Assembly (NCBI GenBank): GCA_009602725.1
Contig: WELB01000216.1
Location: forward strand, 153,824 to 191,356
DNA length: 37,533 nucleotides
Direction: 5' to 3'
Origin: Spirogloea muscicola
Lineage: Eukaryota > Streptophyta > Zygnematophyceae > Spirogloeales > Spirogloeaceae
Part shown: piece by piece, positions 1 through 11,800 of the stretch
How positions within the stretch are numbered: the first letter of the stretch is position 1
Layout: each line of letters starts with the position of its first letter
Notes under the pieces: model-generated
Told to the model about the DNA's origin: nothing
The model's input: only the letters and a program-made list of their open reading frames with translations
Databases searched by the model: none
Position numbers and translations under genes: made by a program

Positions 1-60
1 CCCTCCCTCCCCTCCCTCCCACTCTCTCTCTCTCTCTCTCTCGCGCTCTCCTCCCCCCCG
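1..60. repeat. CT-rich microsatellite
   Basis: The window opens with C/T-only sequence that includes a run of about ten CT dinucleotides, followed by a C-rich stretch. It is simple-sequence DNA. No gene can be attached to it from this side of the window. Confidence 0.9.
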
Positions 61-189
61 GCGGGGCTCTCCTCTCAATGCCGGCCTGCGCAGCGCGCCT
101 CCGCCGGCGGCTGCCCCGCGCTGCGTGCCGAGAAGCGCCGCCGGCCCTTCGCCGCTCTTTCTCCGCCGCTCCTGCGCCCTCGCCGCAAT

Positions 190-203
190 TCCCGCCGCAG
201 CTC

Positions 204-243
<40 letters not shown>

Positions 244-245
244 AG
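190..245. repeat. (CCG)n trinucleotide repeat
   Basis: About fifteen CCG units lie in a GC-rich block. Read on the plus strand they give a polyproline run inside a 67-codon open frame (78-281). The frame has no other recognisable content, so it may be a 5' exon, a 5' UTR or chance. I annotate only the repeat. Confidence 0.85.
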
Positions 246-343
246 CAGGGGCTCGCCCGGGGGAAGCCTGACTTCCAGTAGAATGTATTTATGACTACGT
301 TACTCACCCCCCCATTCCCCAATCCCCACTGAGAGAGGCCCCT

Positions 344-388
344 GTCGCAGCCCTTGCCCCCATTGGGAGTGCCACTTCTTCTTCTTCC
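344..388 (+). repeat. Half copy of the dispersed hairpin repeat
   Basis: A 36-bp segment (346-381) is identical to 27961-27996. It holds the right arm GCAGCCC, the CCCATTGGGAGTG box and the terminal CACTTCTTC tract of the hairpin repeat found elsewhere in the window. The left arm (GGGCTGGC) is missing. The rest of 246-599 shows nothing I can assign. Confidence 0.75.
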
Positions 389-599
389 TTCCCCACTGGG
401 CCCCCCATCCTCCCGCCGTCCACATGAACGGCATTCCAGGTCTGCTCCTCCGACGATCAGTCCCCCCCTTTGCCCTCCACCGTCGCGCTGACTTGGACGG
501 ATAGAGACTCTTGTGCATCCCCGCAGCTCGCGGCAGAGAGGCCAAGTACGCCGGACCACCCGGAAGTGGACGAGCTCGGCCCACTGGCCATCTATGTGC

Positions 600-1170
600 A
601 CGGGGCTTTCAGGTCTCATCTCAAGCTCTCTGAGCAGGTTGGCTCTCGGAGCTCAGGCTCATGCTTGGCGCTAGAAAGCTGGACAACCTCTAGTTGGTTG
701 CATGAGGATTGCTGTCCGAAATCTTGGCATCGATAAGCAACCTCTACGTGCTACTTGTGGTTACTGAGCGGGTCGGCTCAGCAGTAGGTGATGTACATCT
801 GAAGATGTTCTTGACTTTGTTGGACAATCAGGCCCCCCATCGCTTGAAGCACACTTGGCTTCCTGCTTGATTGCACTTTCTTGCTGGTCCTTTTTCGTCA
901 GCCTCGTCCAGTCTTTTGGGCTGGCCTTTCACAGCCATTGCTTCCTCTTGGAAGAAACACATTGTGCTGCTAATATTCCCGACATACACGGTTGATCAAG
1001 GGCCCGTCAGTGGCTACTCAGTAGTAGCCACGTAGTAGTAGCCACTTCTTTGCTGAGTGCTTAGTGCGTATTATTCCGGGCTTTCGCAAGAACCTTTACC
1101 ACTCCTTGTCAGTTGTTGGGACTGACCTTTCACGGCCATCGCCTCCTTCTGAAAGAGCCTCCCATCCCCA
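600..1170 (+). mobile_element. Decayed LINE-type 3' tail with hairpin repeats
   Basis: Nucleotides from about 645 to 790 match, with many substitutions, the last codons and start of the 3' UTR of the minus-strand copy at 30322-31010. Shared pieces are GCTCAGGCTCATGC, AGAAAGCTGG, ACCTCTACGTGCT and GGTTACTGAGCGGGTC. The deduced C-terminus reads about SISNLYVL instead of SDLYVLTRGY, so it is broken. Downstream are a GATGTACATCTG box shared with other tails and two hairpin units, near 908-945 (GGGCTGGCCTTTCACAGCC) and 1118-1150. The 5' limit is uncertain. Confidence 0.7.
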
Positions 1171-1873
1171 GCGCTTGCTTGTCAGTGCTGCAGTGTCCCC
1201 AAGGCCTGCACTTCATACCTCCATCCCAATCCCCTAAACCCCACTTTATCGATGGAAGACCAAGTCAAATTAAGGACAGGACCCGGCCAGCCCCAGACTC
1301 GCTGAGCCCTGACCTGCCAGCCTCCGGCAGTCAAGTGCATCAGGCCCAGCGCTCTGCCTGCCACCACGATCACTCACATGCAGAGGCAGGCTGTGGATGC
1401 AAGGCGAGTGGGTGACAACCAAACCTGAGCCCCAAGAGCAAGCAAAGCTGAGGCTGCCCCACCTGCTGTCGCCTTGCACAATGTCACACAAATCACAGCC
1501 AGAGAGTGGCGACAATGTGCAGAGTCAATCCCGCCTGTGGCTCCTGGAAACCTTCAATTGATGGATGCGTCATTGGCCATCACAGACCTTGGATTACCGT
1601 ATGTCCTGCAAAGCAGTACTAGCAGGGCACAGTGCCACACCTTGCTGCTGAGCAATCTGCTTGAGCCTCAATCTACAAGCATCATTGACAGGGGGGCACC
1701 TGAGTTGAGGCATAGTAAGTGGGTCAAGAGTCAGACTACTTGTACGAAGCAATGCAAGCAGACCTAGGACTCCGAGTGGCTGTCTCCTAGAGTGGTCTCG
1801 GCACCAATCTTCCAATTGTCTCACGAACAAGAGGATGGACACATTGACGTAAACCATGCACCAAGCAGGGCTC
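1171..1873. other. Intergenic / 3' flank of the methyltransferase gene
   Basis: No exon with family similarity, RNA gene or mobile-element core is visible here. The interval lies directly downstream of the minus-strand PMT stop codon at 1874, so it should contain that gene's 3' UTR and polyadenylation region. Short open frames on both strands (up to about 105 codons) lack recognisable motifs. Confidence 0.5.
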
Positions 1874-4800
1874 TCAGGCCTTCGGCCGCCACATTGTCTT
1901 GTTGATTGCAAGGAAGCCCTCTTTCCCTTCGTTGTATTCCAGCAGTGTGTTCCAGTGGAAGGCGGCAGCTATTGCCTTGGCCTTGATAAGGACGTCCACT
2001 GTGTCCCGGATGATGGCATAACCTCCTGGCCGCAGGATACGATCCATCTCAAGCATTATGTCGGAAATCTTACACCTGCTTGCCACAGCCCAATGCAAAG
2101 CAGAGCTCAGCAGGTACCACAGCTCCTCAAAGCTCTGCAAGCTTCTTGACTGCGAGTTGTTTAGCTAGACCACAACAAACCAAAGACTGTTCATCAACAA
2201 TACGTTCTTGAATCCATCACTGCCAGCTTCCATCCTATGGTCAAGCTGGTATTCCAGGAGACAACAAGGAGATAATCCTCAAAAACAGGATTGCCAATGG
2301 CATATACGGTGGAGCTATGGTCACCTTTGGGCGTCAACAGAAAGGACGTGATCGCAGTGAAGAAGGTCATATGTTCGAGGATACGTGTTGAAGGACTCGC
2401 ACCAATCATGGTACACCCCAATCAGCCCACGGTCAAAGATGATGGACAGCGTGTCGGGGCTGCTGGTGGGCACTACATTCATTACCCACATTGGCCTCTT
2501 AGAGAGTGCCACGGCAAATCTGCAAAATGCAAAGGCCTGTTACTGTCTTGAAAAGGCCACTACTTACTTATTACTCTGCACAGCAGAAGAAGGATGCGGT
2601 AGACATTGTGATACATTTCGACCAGAAGTACACAGTGGTGTACACTATCATGTCATCACAGTTGATCCATCAATCATTCTAAGCACAAAGAATGAGTTAG
2701 TCAAAACAGGCCACCATGCCACACATACCCTCCATAACCAGCTCGCATATCCATCACATTTCGGACATGCGTCCACACTATGCCCATGGCAGCCATGGAG
2801 TACGAGCGGTTGACAACTTTTGCCCAGTGCTTTTTGTCCCGTCGACAGTCCTCTCTAGCCGGCTGGCCATAAATGCCAGTGCCAATACTGGCAAGCCAAG
2901 CAGGGGGGTCCGCCAAGCGGGCCTTCCTGGGAGGTGGCCATTCAGTGCCCCGCGCACCCTCCTCCACAGGGATCCGGTGCAGGCAGGTATTCATTGGCAC
3001 ATACCTGAGAATACATGAGATGCTTCTAATAAGTAGAGGAATAAGCTCATCCCAAGGAGCCGAGGGCTGTAAAAAGCCAGCCCAAAATGGACAAGGTCTG
3101 AAGGGGCTGTAAAGCGCTACAACAAGTATCTATAAAGTAGCCTGACTCCCAGATTGTCTTGTCTGGATCTAGATCTACATAGCATTGAGCAGGACCCAGT
3201 ACTTCCAGTATATCAAGTCTAAGCAGCTCGTCAAGAAAGCATCAGGATTCCTAGGCACGACAGTGAAGCAGGAGCGATTTCGAGGCACGAGCGCATAGCA
3301 CATTGCAAACTCACCAGGCTGCATCAGGGTTGTCATCAGGATCACACAGTGGAGGCTCAGTGCCCTGTGGTCGATCATACAAGCAGGTATTGTTGACACT
3401 CTTCTTCCAAATGGCGACGCCAACAGCTTTAGTTTTCTCCAATGCGACCAAAGTCCAACACATCTTGGACGTGAGGTCCGACATTGCTATCACAAAGAAA
3501 ACCATCAGATGTAGTCAGGTTTCTTGATGACCAATACAACTGCCTTGCTTGTATGCTGCGCACAAGACAAGGAGGAGGAAGCATTGACATGCTCATTTGC
3601 AGATTTGCAGCCATATGCACAAGACTGCGCTTCACATATATTAACAGAACTAGGACATGCTTGTGCAGGACAACCTCTTGCCAGCTGCCTAGTGCTTCTA
3701 TTGACAATGGATATAGATAGTTCTGCCCACATAGATCTCAGAATCTAAGCACTGCCAACAATAAGAACAAACATTAAGAAGGCAGAAACTTCACTATAGC
3801 ACCTTTCCAGACTTCCGCGTCTTTCTGCACCTCACCATTCCAGACATCTGTATCCGCCTGGTCACTTTTGTATACAGGTGTAGCAGACCACACAAAGTAG
3901 CCACCCGGTCGCAATATGCGGTTAAGCTCCACAAGCAGCATACCACCTGGACGAGTTGATGGCTTGAATTGACTACCAGTGCATTGAGAAATATCAAATG
4001 ACTGAACCGTTGTCGAAGTCCATATCTATAGGTGCAATGATCACAGCACAACTTCGACCTGGCTTGTTGAGACCTGTCTCTAGGACGTTTTGCTAAAAAC
4101 TTTACGTCACTCTCTGTGGCTTAATGCTATGCATAAGCAATGCTCATTGTGGAGTGTGGACCCACCGTCCAAGTGCCAGCCAACTCGGCACCGGGCACAA
4201 TGGATGAGGTCATAGGAGTTGCTTGGAAAGGTAAGTCGCTGTGTTCCCATGACACCTAGAAGCGCCGGCACCCCCCGTTCGAGCGCAAACTGCACTTGTG
4301 CTTCGTGCTCATCCTTGGGGGCCACTGACATAGTCGTCACACCTTTCTTGAACAAGTAGGCTCCCCAGCTAGCCACTCCACAGCCTATGTCAAGCGCTTG
4401 GCAGACCTTCTCGCCCCATTGTATCTCTGGGAGAACCTGCGGAGCACCACTTGCCACATGGCTCATCCTCCCTGTAGGTTCCATTTACAAGTGACGTTGG
4501 AATAACAGACATCACAAGTGTGTGCACAGAACAACGCACTTGCCCCAAGTGTTTGCCATCTTCATACAATCTTACACTATGTACCTCTTCTATGAAGTTG
4601 ATGTAGTGCATTGCCCCAAATTTGAATTGTGTGCCCCCTCCTGGGAAGACTAGCTTGTCACCTTTTTGCCTCACCCAGTTCTGATCCTTCTTGTATGTAA
4701 CCAATTTGGTGTGAGGAACATTACTGTACCATATCTGCACACATTCAAACATCGTTTTGAAGCACATGTATCATGCCTACTACTGTTGGGGCTGACCAAG

Positions 4801-7800
4801 TCAACTTCAGTGGAGACTGAAGCATGGACAAAAACGGGGTATTCACATAAAACAGGTGGGAAGGAGTATTGCCAGTGCTGTAGCAATCACTGAAAGAAAG
4901 CAACTGCATCAAAATTCCAGTCTCCTCTTACGCAGGATGCAGCAAACACCTCTCCACGATTGCATCAGGCTACTTGCCAGCTAAGCAATCAGGAACAACT
5001 GTAAGGACTTGCCATATATATGCAGAAAGATTGCTGTTACAGGCAAGCGGTTGCTGTTACAGGCAATGCACAAGCCTACCGTATCCCGACTGGCTGGCCA
5101 GTCGACTCTGAACTTGTAGTCTTCTGGCAGGGGCACAAAGCACCGCTCAAACTCTTGAGGAGGAGGGCAATGTCGCTCCCTGTGTTGGAAGTGGTGTCTG
5201 GACCTCAAAGCTTTGATGGCCTTTGTGTTGTCTAAGCAGGGAATGTAGTCAGTTTTGCTTTCTGGGCAGATCGAATAATCGTGGCTCTCGTTCTCGTCAT
5301 CCACGACTTGGACCAGACTTTCTCCTTGTCCAACCCCAGCTTGATTATTGTCTACATTTTGCCCCGTGCCTGCAAGCAAGACATTACTGTGACGTTCTTC
5401 AATATGTACAACAGTCTCAAGTGATCGTACATATCTTTTGAATGTGACTGGGCAGCTTCACATCCAGTCTATGAAGTATCGATGTGTTCGTTTTGCAAAA
5501 CAAGCCACATGGTAGTGCAAAGTAATAGAAGAAGGCCGTGCCATCCTATGAGATCAATATAAGCATCTGCAGAGCTACAAGTGCTTGAGAACGGAGCATA
5601 CTGGCTTACCTGCACCATCAGGCCCCTTCTCAAATGTGTTTTCCACTATAGACTCTGTTCTCTGCGATTCAAGATCAGTTGAAGGGCTCTCCTTGGCTTC
5701 GTTCTCAAGCTCTGCGTTGGCTCCAACCGCTTCCTTGGTTGCACTATCAACCTCTACCTCGCCTGCATGTCCACTTTCTTCCATATTGCTTGGAGACTCA
5801 GATTGGCCTCCTTGTTCCTCTTGCTGGCCCTTGTCCTGCACCCCATCCCCGTCATTTAGCAATCTATTAAAGTCTTTTCCTTGACTCGTAAGGTAATCTG
5901 AGGCTTCTTCTTAATACCATCTATTTCTATTGGTGCATCACCAACTTCATCTACCTTGTCCTCGCCTTGGCTGCTGTCGCCCTGGCCTGCAGGCTCAGGG
6001 GCCTCACTCAAGGCTTCACCTCCCTCTTTACCATCGCCGCCTTCGTCTACCTTGTCCTCGACTTGGCTATTGCTGCTCTCGCCAGCAGGCTCAGGAACTT
6101 CATTCGATGCTTCGCCTGCTGCTTCTCCATCGTCACCATTGTTTAGCTTGCCCTCGCCTTGGCTATTGCTGCTCTCGCCAGCAGGCTCAGGAGCCTCAAC
6201 CGAGGCTTCACCTGCTGCTTCTCCATCGCCACCTTCGACTACCTTGTCCTCGCCTTGGCTATTATCACTTTGGCCAGCAGGCTCAGGGACCTCATCCACG
6301 GCTTCGCCTGCTGCTTCTCCGTCGCCACCTTCAACTACCTTGTCCTCGCCTTGGCTATCGCTGCCTTGGCCAGCAGGCTCAGGGACCTCATTCAAGGCTC
6401 CGCCTGCTGCTTCTCTGTCGCCGCCTTCCACCACCTTGTCCTCGCTTTGGCTATCGGCGCTCTGGCCAGCAGGCTCAGGGACCTCATTCAAGGCTTCGCC
6501 TGCTGCTTCTCTGTCGCCGCCTTCGACTACCTTGTCCTCGCCTTGGCCATCAACAGTCTGGCCAGCAGGCTCAGGGACCTCATTCAAGACTTCGCCTGCT
6601 GCTTCTCCATCACCACCTTCGTCTACCTTGTCCTCGCCTTGGCCATCGCTGCTCTGGCCAGCAGGCTCAGGGACCTCATTTATAGCTTCGCCTGCTGCAT
6701 CTCTGTCGCCAAATTCGTCTGCCTTGTCCTCACCTTGGCTTTCGCCGTTCTGCCCAGCAGGCTCAGGGACCTCATTGGTAGCTTCCCCTGCTGCTTCTCC
6801 ATCGCCACCTTCGTCTACCTTGTCCTCGCCTTGGCTATTGCTGCTCTGGCCAGCAGGCTCAGGGACCTCATCTATGGCTTCGCCTGCTGCTTCTCCACCT
6901 TGAGAAGTATCTGCGACGCTTTGGCTTTCCTGAAGAGAAGTAAAATTGCTCGTGAACACGAGTAAGCTAAGTGAAGCATTAGCAAAGCAGGTCAATGGCG
7001 ACGGTTGGACAGATTAGCAGATCACAATGTCATATGCTTGACAGACCTCCAAGTCAGGGCCTGACTCCTCCTGCCGGTCTTGCTTTGGCGTTGTCACTTC
7101 CTCGCGCAATTCCTCGGCCTCCATCTTCGCCAGGGACTCAAGCGCACCCTTAACGTCGGTGTCAATGGACTCGCTGATGGTAGGAGTTGGCACTGTGCTT
7201 GCGTCATTGTTCCTTGGCGTTTGGGGCTTCGCCTTTAGAAAGGAGGACGGGTCTAGGCTGTCATCAAGCTGTGACGAGGAGGCAAAAGATCAGACTCAGA
7301 CAAGCTCCAGTGGATAGCAGGTCCTCAACTTGTGCATGCCAAGCAGATCTTGTCAGCAGTTGCAGTGTGGGTGCTGTCATCAATGTCCATCTTGTACCGG
7401 AGGAACAAGGTGCTGTAGGAAGTGAAAGCACAGGCACTAACTGCGAGATGCAAGTGCAAGCAAGAGAATGAGTAGCATCACAGCAATTCCCAGGAGCTCA
7501 GCATAGAGAGGTGGCGAGAAACTTCCATCAACTCCACAGTTACACGAAAGCCAGACTATGTTAACAACAACCATAATTGTAAGAAGCCAGAGAGGAAGGA
7601 CGCTTATGGACGCTGTCCAAAACTTACATACCTCAAAGATGGATTCTACCTCCACATTTTTCTCTGGCGCTGTCCTTATTGCTTGGTCCTCCGCGTACAC
7701 AGCTGTCTGGTCAATCTGTATGCTGGGCAGCGGTGGTCTGAAGGCCCACACGCCAAGCACAACGAGCGCCACGCATAATGCCCCTGGAGGACGCCAAGGC

Positions 7801-7883
7801 CATGAAAGAGGACTCAGCTCAGCTGGCCAAATAGAACCTCGGACAAAGGCCGTCTGTTGATCTTGCAACAGTGTCACCGTCAC
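1874..7883 (-). CDS. PMT-family (DUF248) Golgi methyltransferase, PMT24/25/26-like, with repeat-rich acidic stalk
   Basis: This is a putative type II Golgi S-adenosylmethionine-dependent methyltransferase of the plant PMT/QUA2 family, whose members are linked to pectin methylation. My exon model is 7883-7632, 7268-7047, 6929-5955, 5835-5610, 5369-5080, 4734-4585, 4436-4166, 3946-3836, 3486-3315, 3004-2729, 2519-2325 and 2075-1874. All junctions are GT-AG and in phase, giving 1113 aa. A transmembrane anchor sits at about 34-48 (ALCVALVVLGVWAF), followed by an acidic stalk and ten 32-aa repeats (about 165-483). The catalytic part starts near 590 with YIPCLDN and HRERHCP, then IWYSNVPH and QNWV. 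The SAM motif is LDIGCG (720-725), followed by APKDEHEAQVQFALERG, CARCRV, NRILRPGGYFVW, NVMDM, WVMNVVP and a final ILRPGGY. Family members of this type are about 770-820 aa, so the stalk is expanded. The exact start and the 5955/5835 intron are the weakest parts. Confidence 0.9.
3040..3115 (-). repeat. Hairpin repeat inside a PMT intron
   Basis: Within the intron between exons 9 and 10 of the PMT gene lies GGGCTGTAAAAAGCCAGCCC followed by AAAATGGACAAGGTCTGAAGG. The hairpin arms, the AATGGACAA box and the GGTCTGAAGG tail recur at about 27405-27440, so this is a copy of the same dispersed unit. Confidence 0.75.
5950..6905 (-). repeat. Ten 96-bp tandem repeats coding an acidic stalk
   Basis: A 96-bp unit is repeated ten times in exon 3 of the PMT gene; the first copy is short. 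Each encodes a 32-residue unit of the pattern DKVxEGGDxEAAGEAxNEVPEPAGQxxxSQGE. The copies differ at scattered sites, with a more acidic/Asn-rich one (GKLNNGDD). Because the unit length is a multiple of three and lacks stops in several frames, long shadow frames appear on the opposite strand. The array is intrinsically disordered, rich in E, D, G, A and P, and lies between the membrane anchor and the catalytic domain. Confidence 0.93.
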
Positions 7884-8845
7884 GACGAGCCATTTCTGCT
7901 GCTCGGTGAACTAAGCTTGGACGTCTGACCAGGAGGCGGTCAGACATCGCAGAGAGCCCAGGCGTACCCGTGAAGGCGAGGCTGGACGAAGCGAAGAGCT
8001 TCCTCCCGGTGGGGCTGGTCTTGCCCGTCATGACCAAGCAGGCCGCCTGAGCCCCCTCAGCTGATCAGAGGGCTGCACACGGTGCTGATGGCCATTGTGA
8101 TGGTGCTGAGGCGCAGGCCGCACCTAGTCACGATGTCCAGGCCTAGAGGTCCCGCCTATCGCTGCCGGCGGCCATAGGCATTGCCGTTGCGGCACATCCT
8201 GCAAAGCCTGGTGCGGGAGGTCCCGGCTGCCGTCGACACCCTGGCCAACCCTCCAGCAACCGCCCCGGATTCTTTCGGGACGGCTGCGGCAGTCTTGGGC
8301 TCGGACGGCCCTTTCGCAAGCGACGGTCGCGCCGCCGTCGCCAAAACCTCCGAAGCCGACGCCGTCGCCGCCGCGGCGCGCGCGCTATGGACTGCGCGGC
8401 GTCGGCAGGAGTGCCGGCGATGAGCTCGACTAGGAAAAAGAGAGAAGCTTTGAAACTGGGCAGATATGGACATAGCCCAAACGGGTAATCTTCAAAACAG
8501 GGAAACGATCTACCATATTGCAGTTGGACTTCGGAAAGTTGGCTGCACCGGGGTGCCCCAGCTGACCCTGGCTCTCCAACGGCAGATAACGGCGATGACA
8601 CCGATCTGTGAGGCAAGTGGAACGTGTTCCTGTTCCGCTGCCGGTTACGGGGACACCAACTCGTCGCGGGCGTGTTAGCGACGCTTGCCCCATGTGGAAG
8701 AGCCCCTTTCTAACGTTGAAAGAGCACATCTTAACGAAGCTCTTGGTCAGCCCCCTGACCCCCCCACGGCCCACAGCCCCCTCGAGGGCGGGACCTTCGT
8801 CCAAGGTCCCCCGCCAGGCCGCCGCCGCCGCCGCCGTCCGCCGCC
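7884..8845. promoter_or_regulatory. Divergent intergenic region between PMT (-) and clathrin heavy chain (+)
   Basis: These 962 bp separate the start codons of two divergently transcribed genes and must hold both promoters and 5' UTRs. The stretch from 8150 to 8420 and the last 100 bp before 8846 are strongly GC-rich, the latter with CCG repeats. Open frames of up to about 157 codons exist on both strands in the GC-rich part but have no recognisable motif. I see no clear TATA box. A short upstream exon of the PMT gene cannot be excluded here. Confidence 0.55.
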
Positions 8846-11800
8846 ATGGCGGCCGCCAGCGCCCCCATCACGATGCGGGAGGCCCTCACGGCAAGCCCCC
8901 GCCGAGGCCCTCCCCGCGCGCCGCTGCATGGCAGTGCCGTCACGCAGATCCCGATCGGGCAGCTGGCCAACAGCCGCTGCTGAGGAGGTCCCATTGAGAA
9001 CAGCCACCGTCCCGACGGGCCCCTCCGTCGCAAAGCGCCCGCTGCGAAGCCATGGCTGGCCACGAGGGTCGGCTATCCGTGGTGCGAGCCAGAGTCATTG
9101 GTCATTGTGGTTACTGTCCCGCTGACCAGCGCCCTGTTGAGTGGTGCTGCCAGTTGACGAGCCTCGGCATCAACAACCAGTTCATCACCTTCACGCATGT
9201 CACCATGGAGTCCGACAAGTTCATCTGCGTGCGTGAGACGGCTCCCTCCAACAGCGTCGTCATCATCGACATGGCGACGCCGATGCAGCCCCTGCGGCGG
9301 CCTATCACCGCAGACTCCGCCCTTATGAACCCTACCAGCAAGATCCTAGCCCTTAAAGGTAATACCTGCGGCACATTACTACTGTCGTGAGAGCCTGCGA
9401 CAGGCTGCGCATGTTAATACACGGAACATCAGTCACAACCCCTGACCTAAAATGAGCACCTTACTCACTAAGCTCTTTTGGCTGCAGCCCAAATACAGGG
9501 CACGACACAAGACCATCTACAGATCTTTAACATCGAGTTGAAGGCAAAAATCAAGTCGTACCAAATGCCAGAGCAGGTATGTCAGGGAGGGGACGTGGTA
9601 AGATAATCTGTGTTAGTCGTTTAACTTCTGCTTTAATGCTTGTCTCAGAACTTACAAGTACGTGTAGGCTCAGCGTGAAGAGATGTATTTCAGGTCGTCT
9701 TCTGGAAATGGATATCACAAACACTCATTGGATTAGTGACTCAAACCTCCATCTATCACTGGTCTATAGAAGGTAAGCTCCCTAAATTGTTGCACATTCC
9801 TCTTCAAGCTTGTGCAGCGTACTGGCATTCCTGGCTTTCCTGTTGGCTTCATGAGAATTTTGCAGGGCGTTATGTGCAGCCCATTTATAGTCCTGTCTCG
9901 CTAAAAAGCACAATGTTGCACGAATTTCGTCAATCTGCACTGTTGTCTACTTGTCTGACTGAAGTTTGTCTTTGATACCTGAAGGTGAGGGTGATCCTGT
10001 AAAGATGTTTGATAGGACTGCAAACCTCAGTGGCAACCAAATTATCAACTACAGATGCGATCCGACTGAGAAGTGGCTAGTCCTCATAGGCATAGCACCC
10101 GGGGCTCCAGAGGTGTGTATTCTTGCCTTTGCGAGGTCGTTAAGTTCATCATAAGTTGCTCGAACGGGGAAGATACGACAGAAGATGCTGTAGTTCCTCG
10201 GTTGGGCAGCCACCTTCAGGAACAACTGTGTGCCTGAGTGTGCTTCTGGACTCAGACCAGTCCACAGTCGACCTGCCACATTTGGGTGTCAATGCTGTGG
10301 GGTTTGGGAACTACGGTTGTCTTAGTAGCGTGTTAATAGTGCATCTTCTTTGGTGTTGCCTGCAGCGACCACAACTTGTCAAGGGCAATATGCAGCTGTA
10401 CTCGGTCGATCAGCAGAGAAGCCAGGCTTTGGAGGCTCATGCCGCTGCTTTTGCAACCTTCAAGGTAAGGCTGGCAGACCAGCAGTCAATAAAGGCTAGC
10501 AGACCAGCAGAGAAAGATCCTGTGCAGCCTCAGGGACTTTTGCAAGGGCAGTGGCTGACTAAGAACAACTTGTGTGATTCTTCACACTCACTCTTACCAA
10601 CAGGTACCAGGGAATGATTACCAGTCGTGCGTCATCGCATTTGCCACTAAGACTATCAGCGCCGGGCAGCTTACATCAAAGCTGCACGTGATTGAGCTGG
10701 GCGCACAGCCAGGTTAGTACCACAACATTGATGACGATTTTTTTGACGTGTCGTGGTGAGATCTTGCTATACAGTGACGAGAGGCATGAGGCATGAGCAA
10801 GGGAGTTCGCTGGCAATATAATTCTTCCTGCACCTGCATGATCCACAGCAAGCATCTACTGTACTCAATCTTCAATAGCCAGGGCTTTGCAATATGTAGA
10901 AGGTGCAGTGCAAGCCTATGGCTTATCAGTATATTGGACACCCTGCTAGGCCTAGCAAAATGTCATTGAGATCCAGTGTGCTGTAATGCTGTGTGGCAGG
11001 GAAACCAGGCTTTTCTAAGAAGCAAGCAGACCTCTTCTTTCCACCTGACTTTGCTGATGATTTCCCGGTGGCAATGCAAGTGAGATTTGCTGTGTTGTAG
11101 TATGGAGTTGAGTAGTTGGCGTCTTTACCAGTATTGGCTTCATTGACCTGGTCATGCTCATGACCGAGCAAGCTATCCGTTTGCCAGCATCTCATTAGAT
11201 TGCATCTGCCCTCTCCGTCAAGCCTCCTGCCGAATCAGATTGCCTCACATTCCAGTTGCATCAATCACTGTCTTCTGCAGATCTCTGGCAAATACAGCCT
11301 CATATATGTCATCACAAAGCTGGGGCTTCTGTTTGTCTATGATTTGGAGACAGCAACGGCAGTTTACCGCAATAGGATCAGTCCTGATCCTATCTTCTTG
11401 ACAACAGATGCCCCAGATGTGGGCGGCTTTTATGCTGTTAATAGACGTGGGCAAGTCTTACTAGCAACGGTCAACACTTCGACTATTATCCCCTTTGTCA
11501 GCGGGCAGGTACTGCTAATACAATCATCAAAGAGCTGCACCTCAAGTCATGGCCAATAATGGTAGGATGCCTGCTTTGCTCTACGTGCTTCTGAATGCTT
11601 GGTCGGAGGCTCATGGGTCACTAGTCAGTTGCTGAAGGCAGGTCAAGCCTTTAGCCTGCTACTTGTTCGCTCTTCAGCATGGACACGGTGGTCAGTTGTC
11701 AAGGCGCTTCATCTGGAACAACTATATATAATGGTGTTATATAATGGTGTATGCTGTGCGATAATCGTGCCTGCAGCTCAACAATCTTGATCTTGCTGTC

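Noticed and set aside
78-281. Proline-rich 67-codon frame
   Set aside because: The polyproline run is just the CCG repeat; there is no other support for coding.
5862-5955. Apparent frameshift between PMT exons 3 and 4
   Set aside because: An intron from GTAGATG (donor end 5955) to GTGCAG (exon start 5835) restores phase on both sides, so an indel is not needed.
5930-6965. Three long plus-strand open frames (up to 315 codons) opposite the PMT repeats
   Set aside because: They arise because the 96-bp repeat has no stops in several frames. The minus strand joins in phase to the conserved methyltransferase exons.
8143-8616. Arg/Ala-rich open frames on both strands in the GC-rich intergenic block
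   Set aside because: Composition explains them. No family motif was seen, although a 5' exon of PMT cannot be fully excluded.
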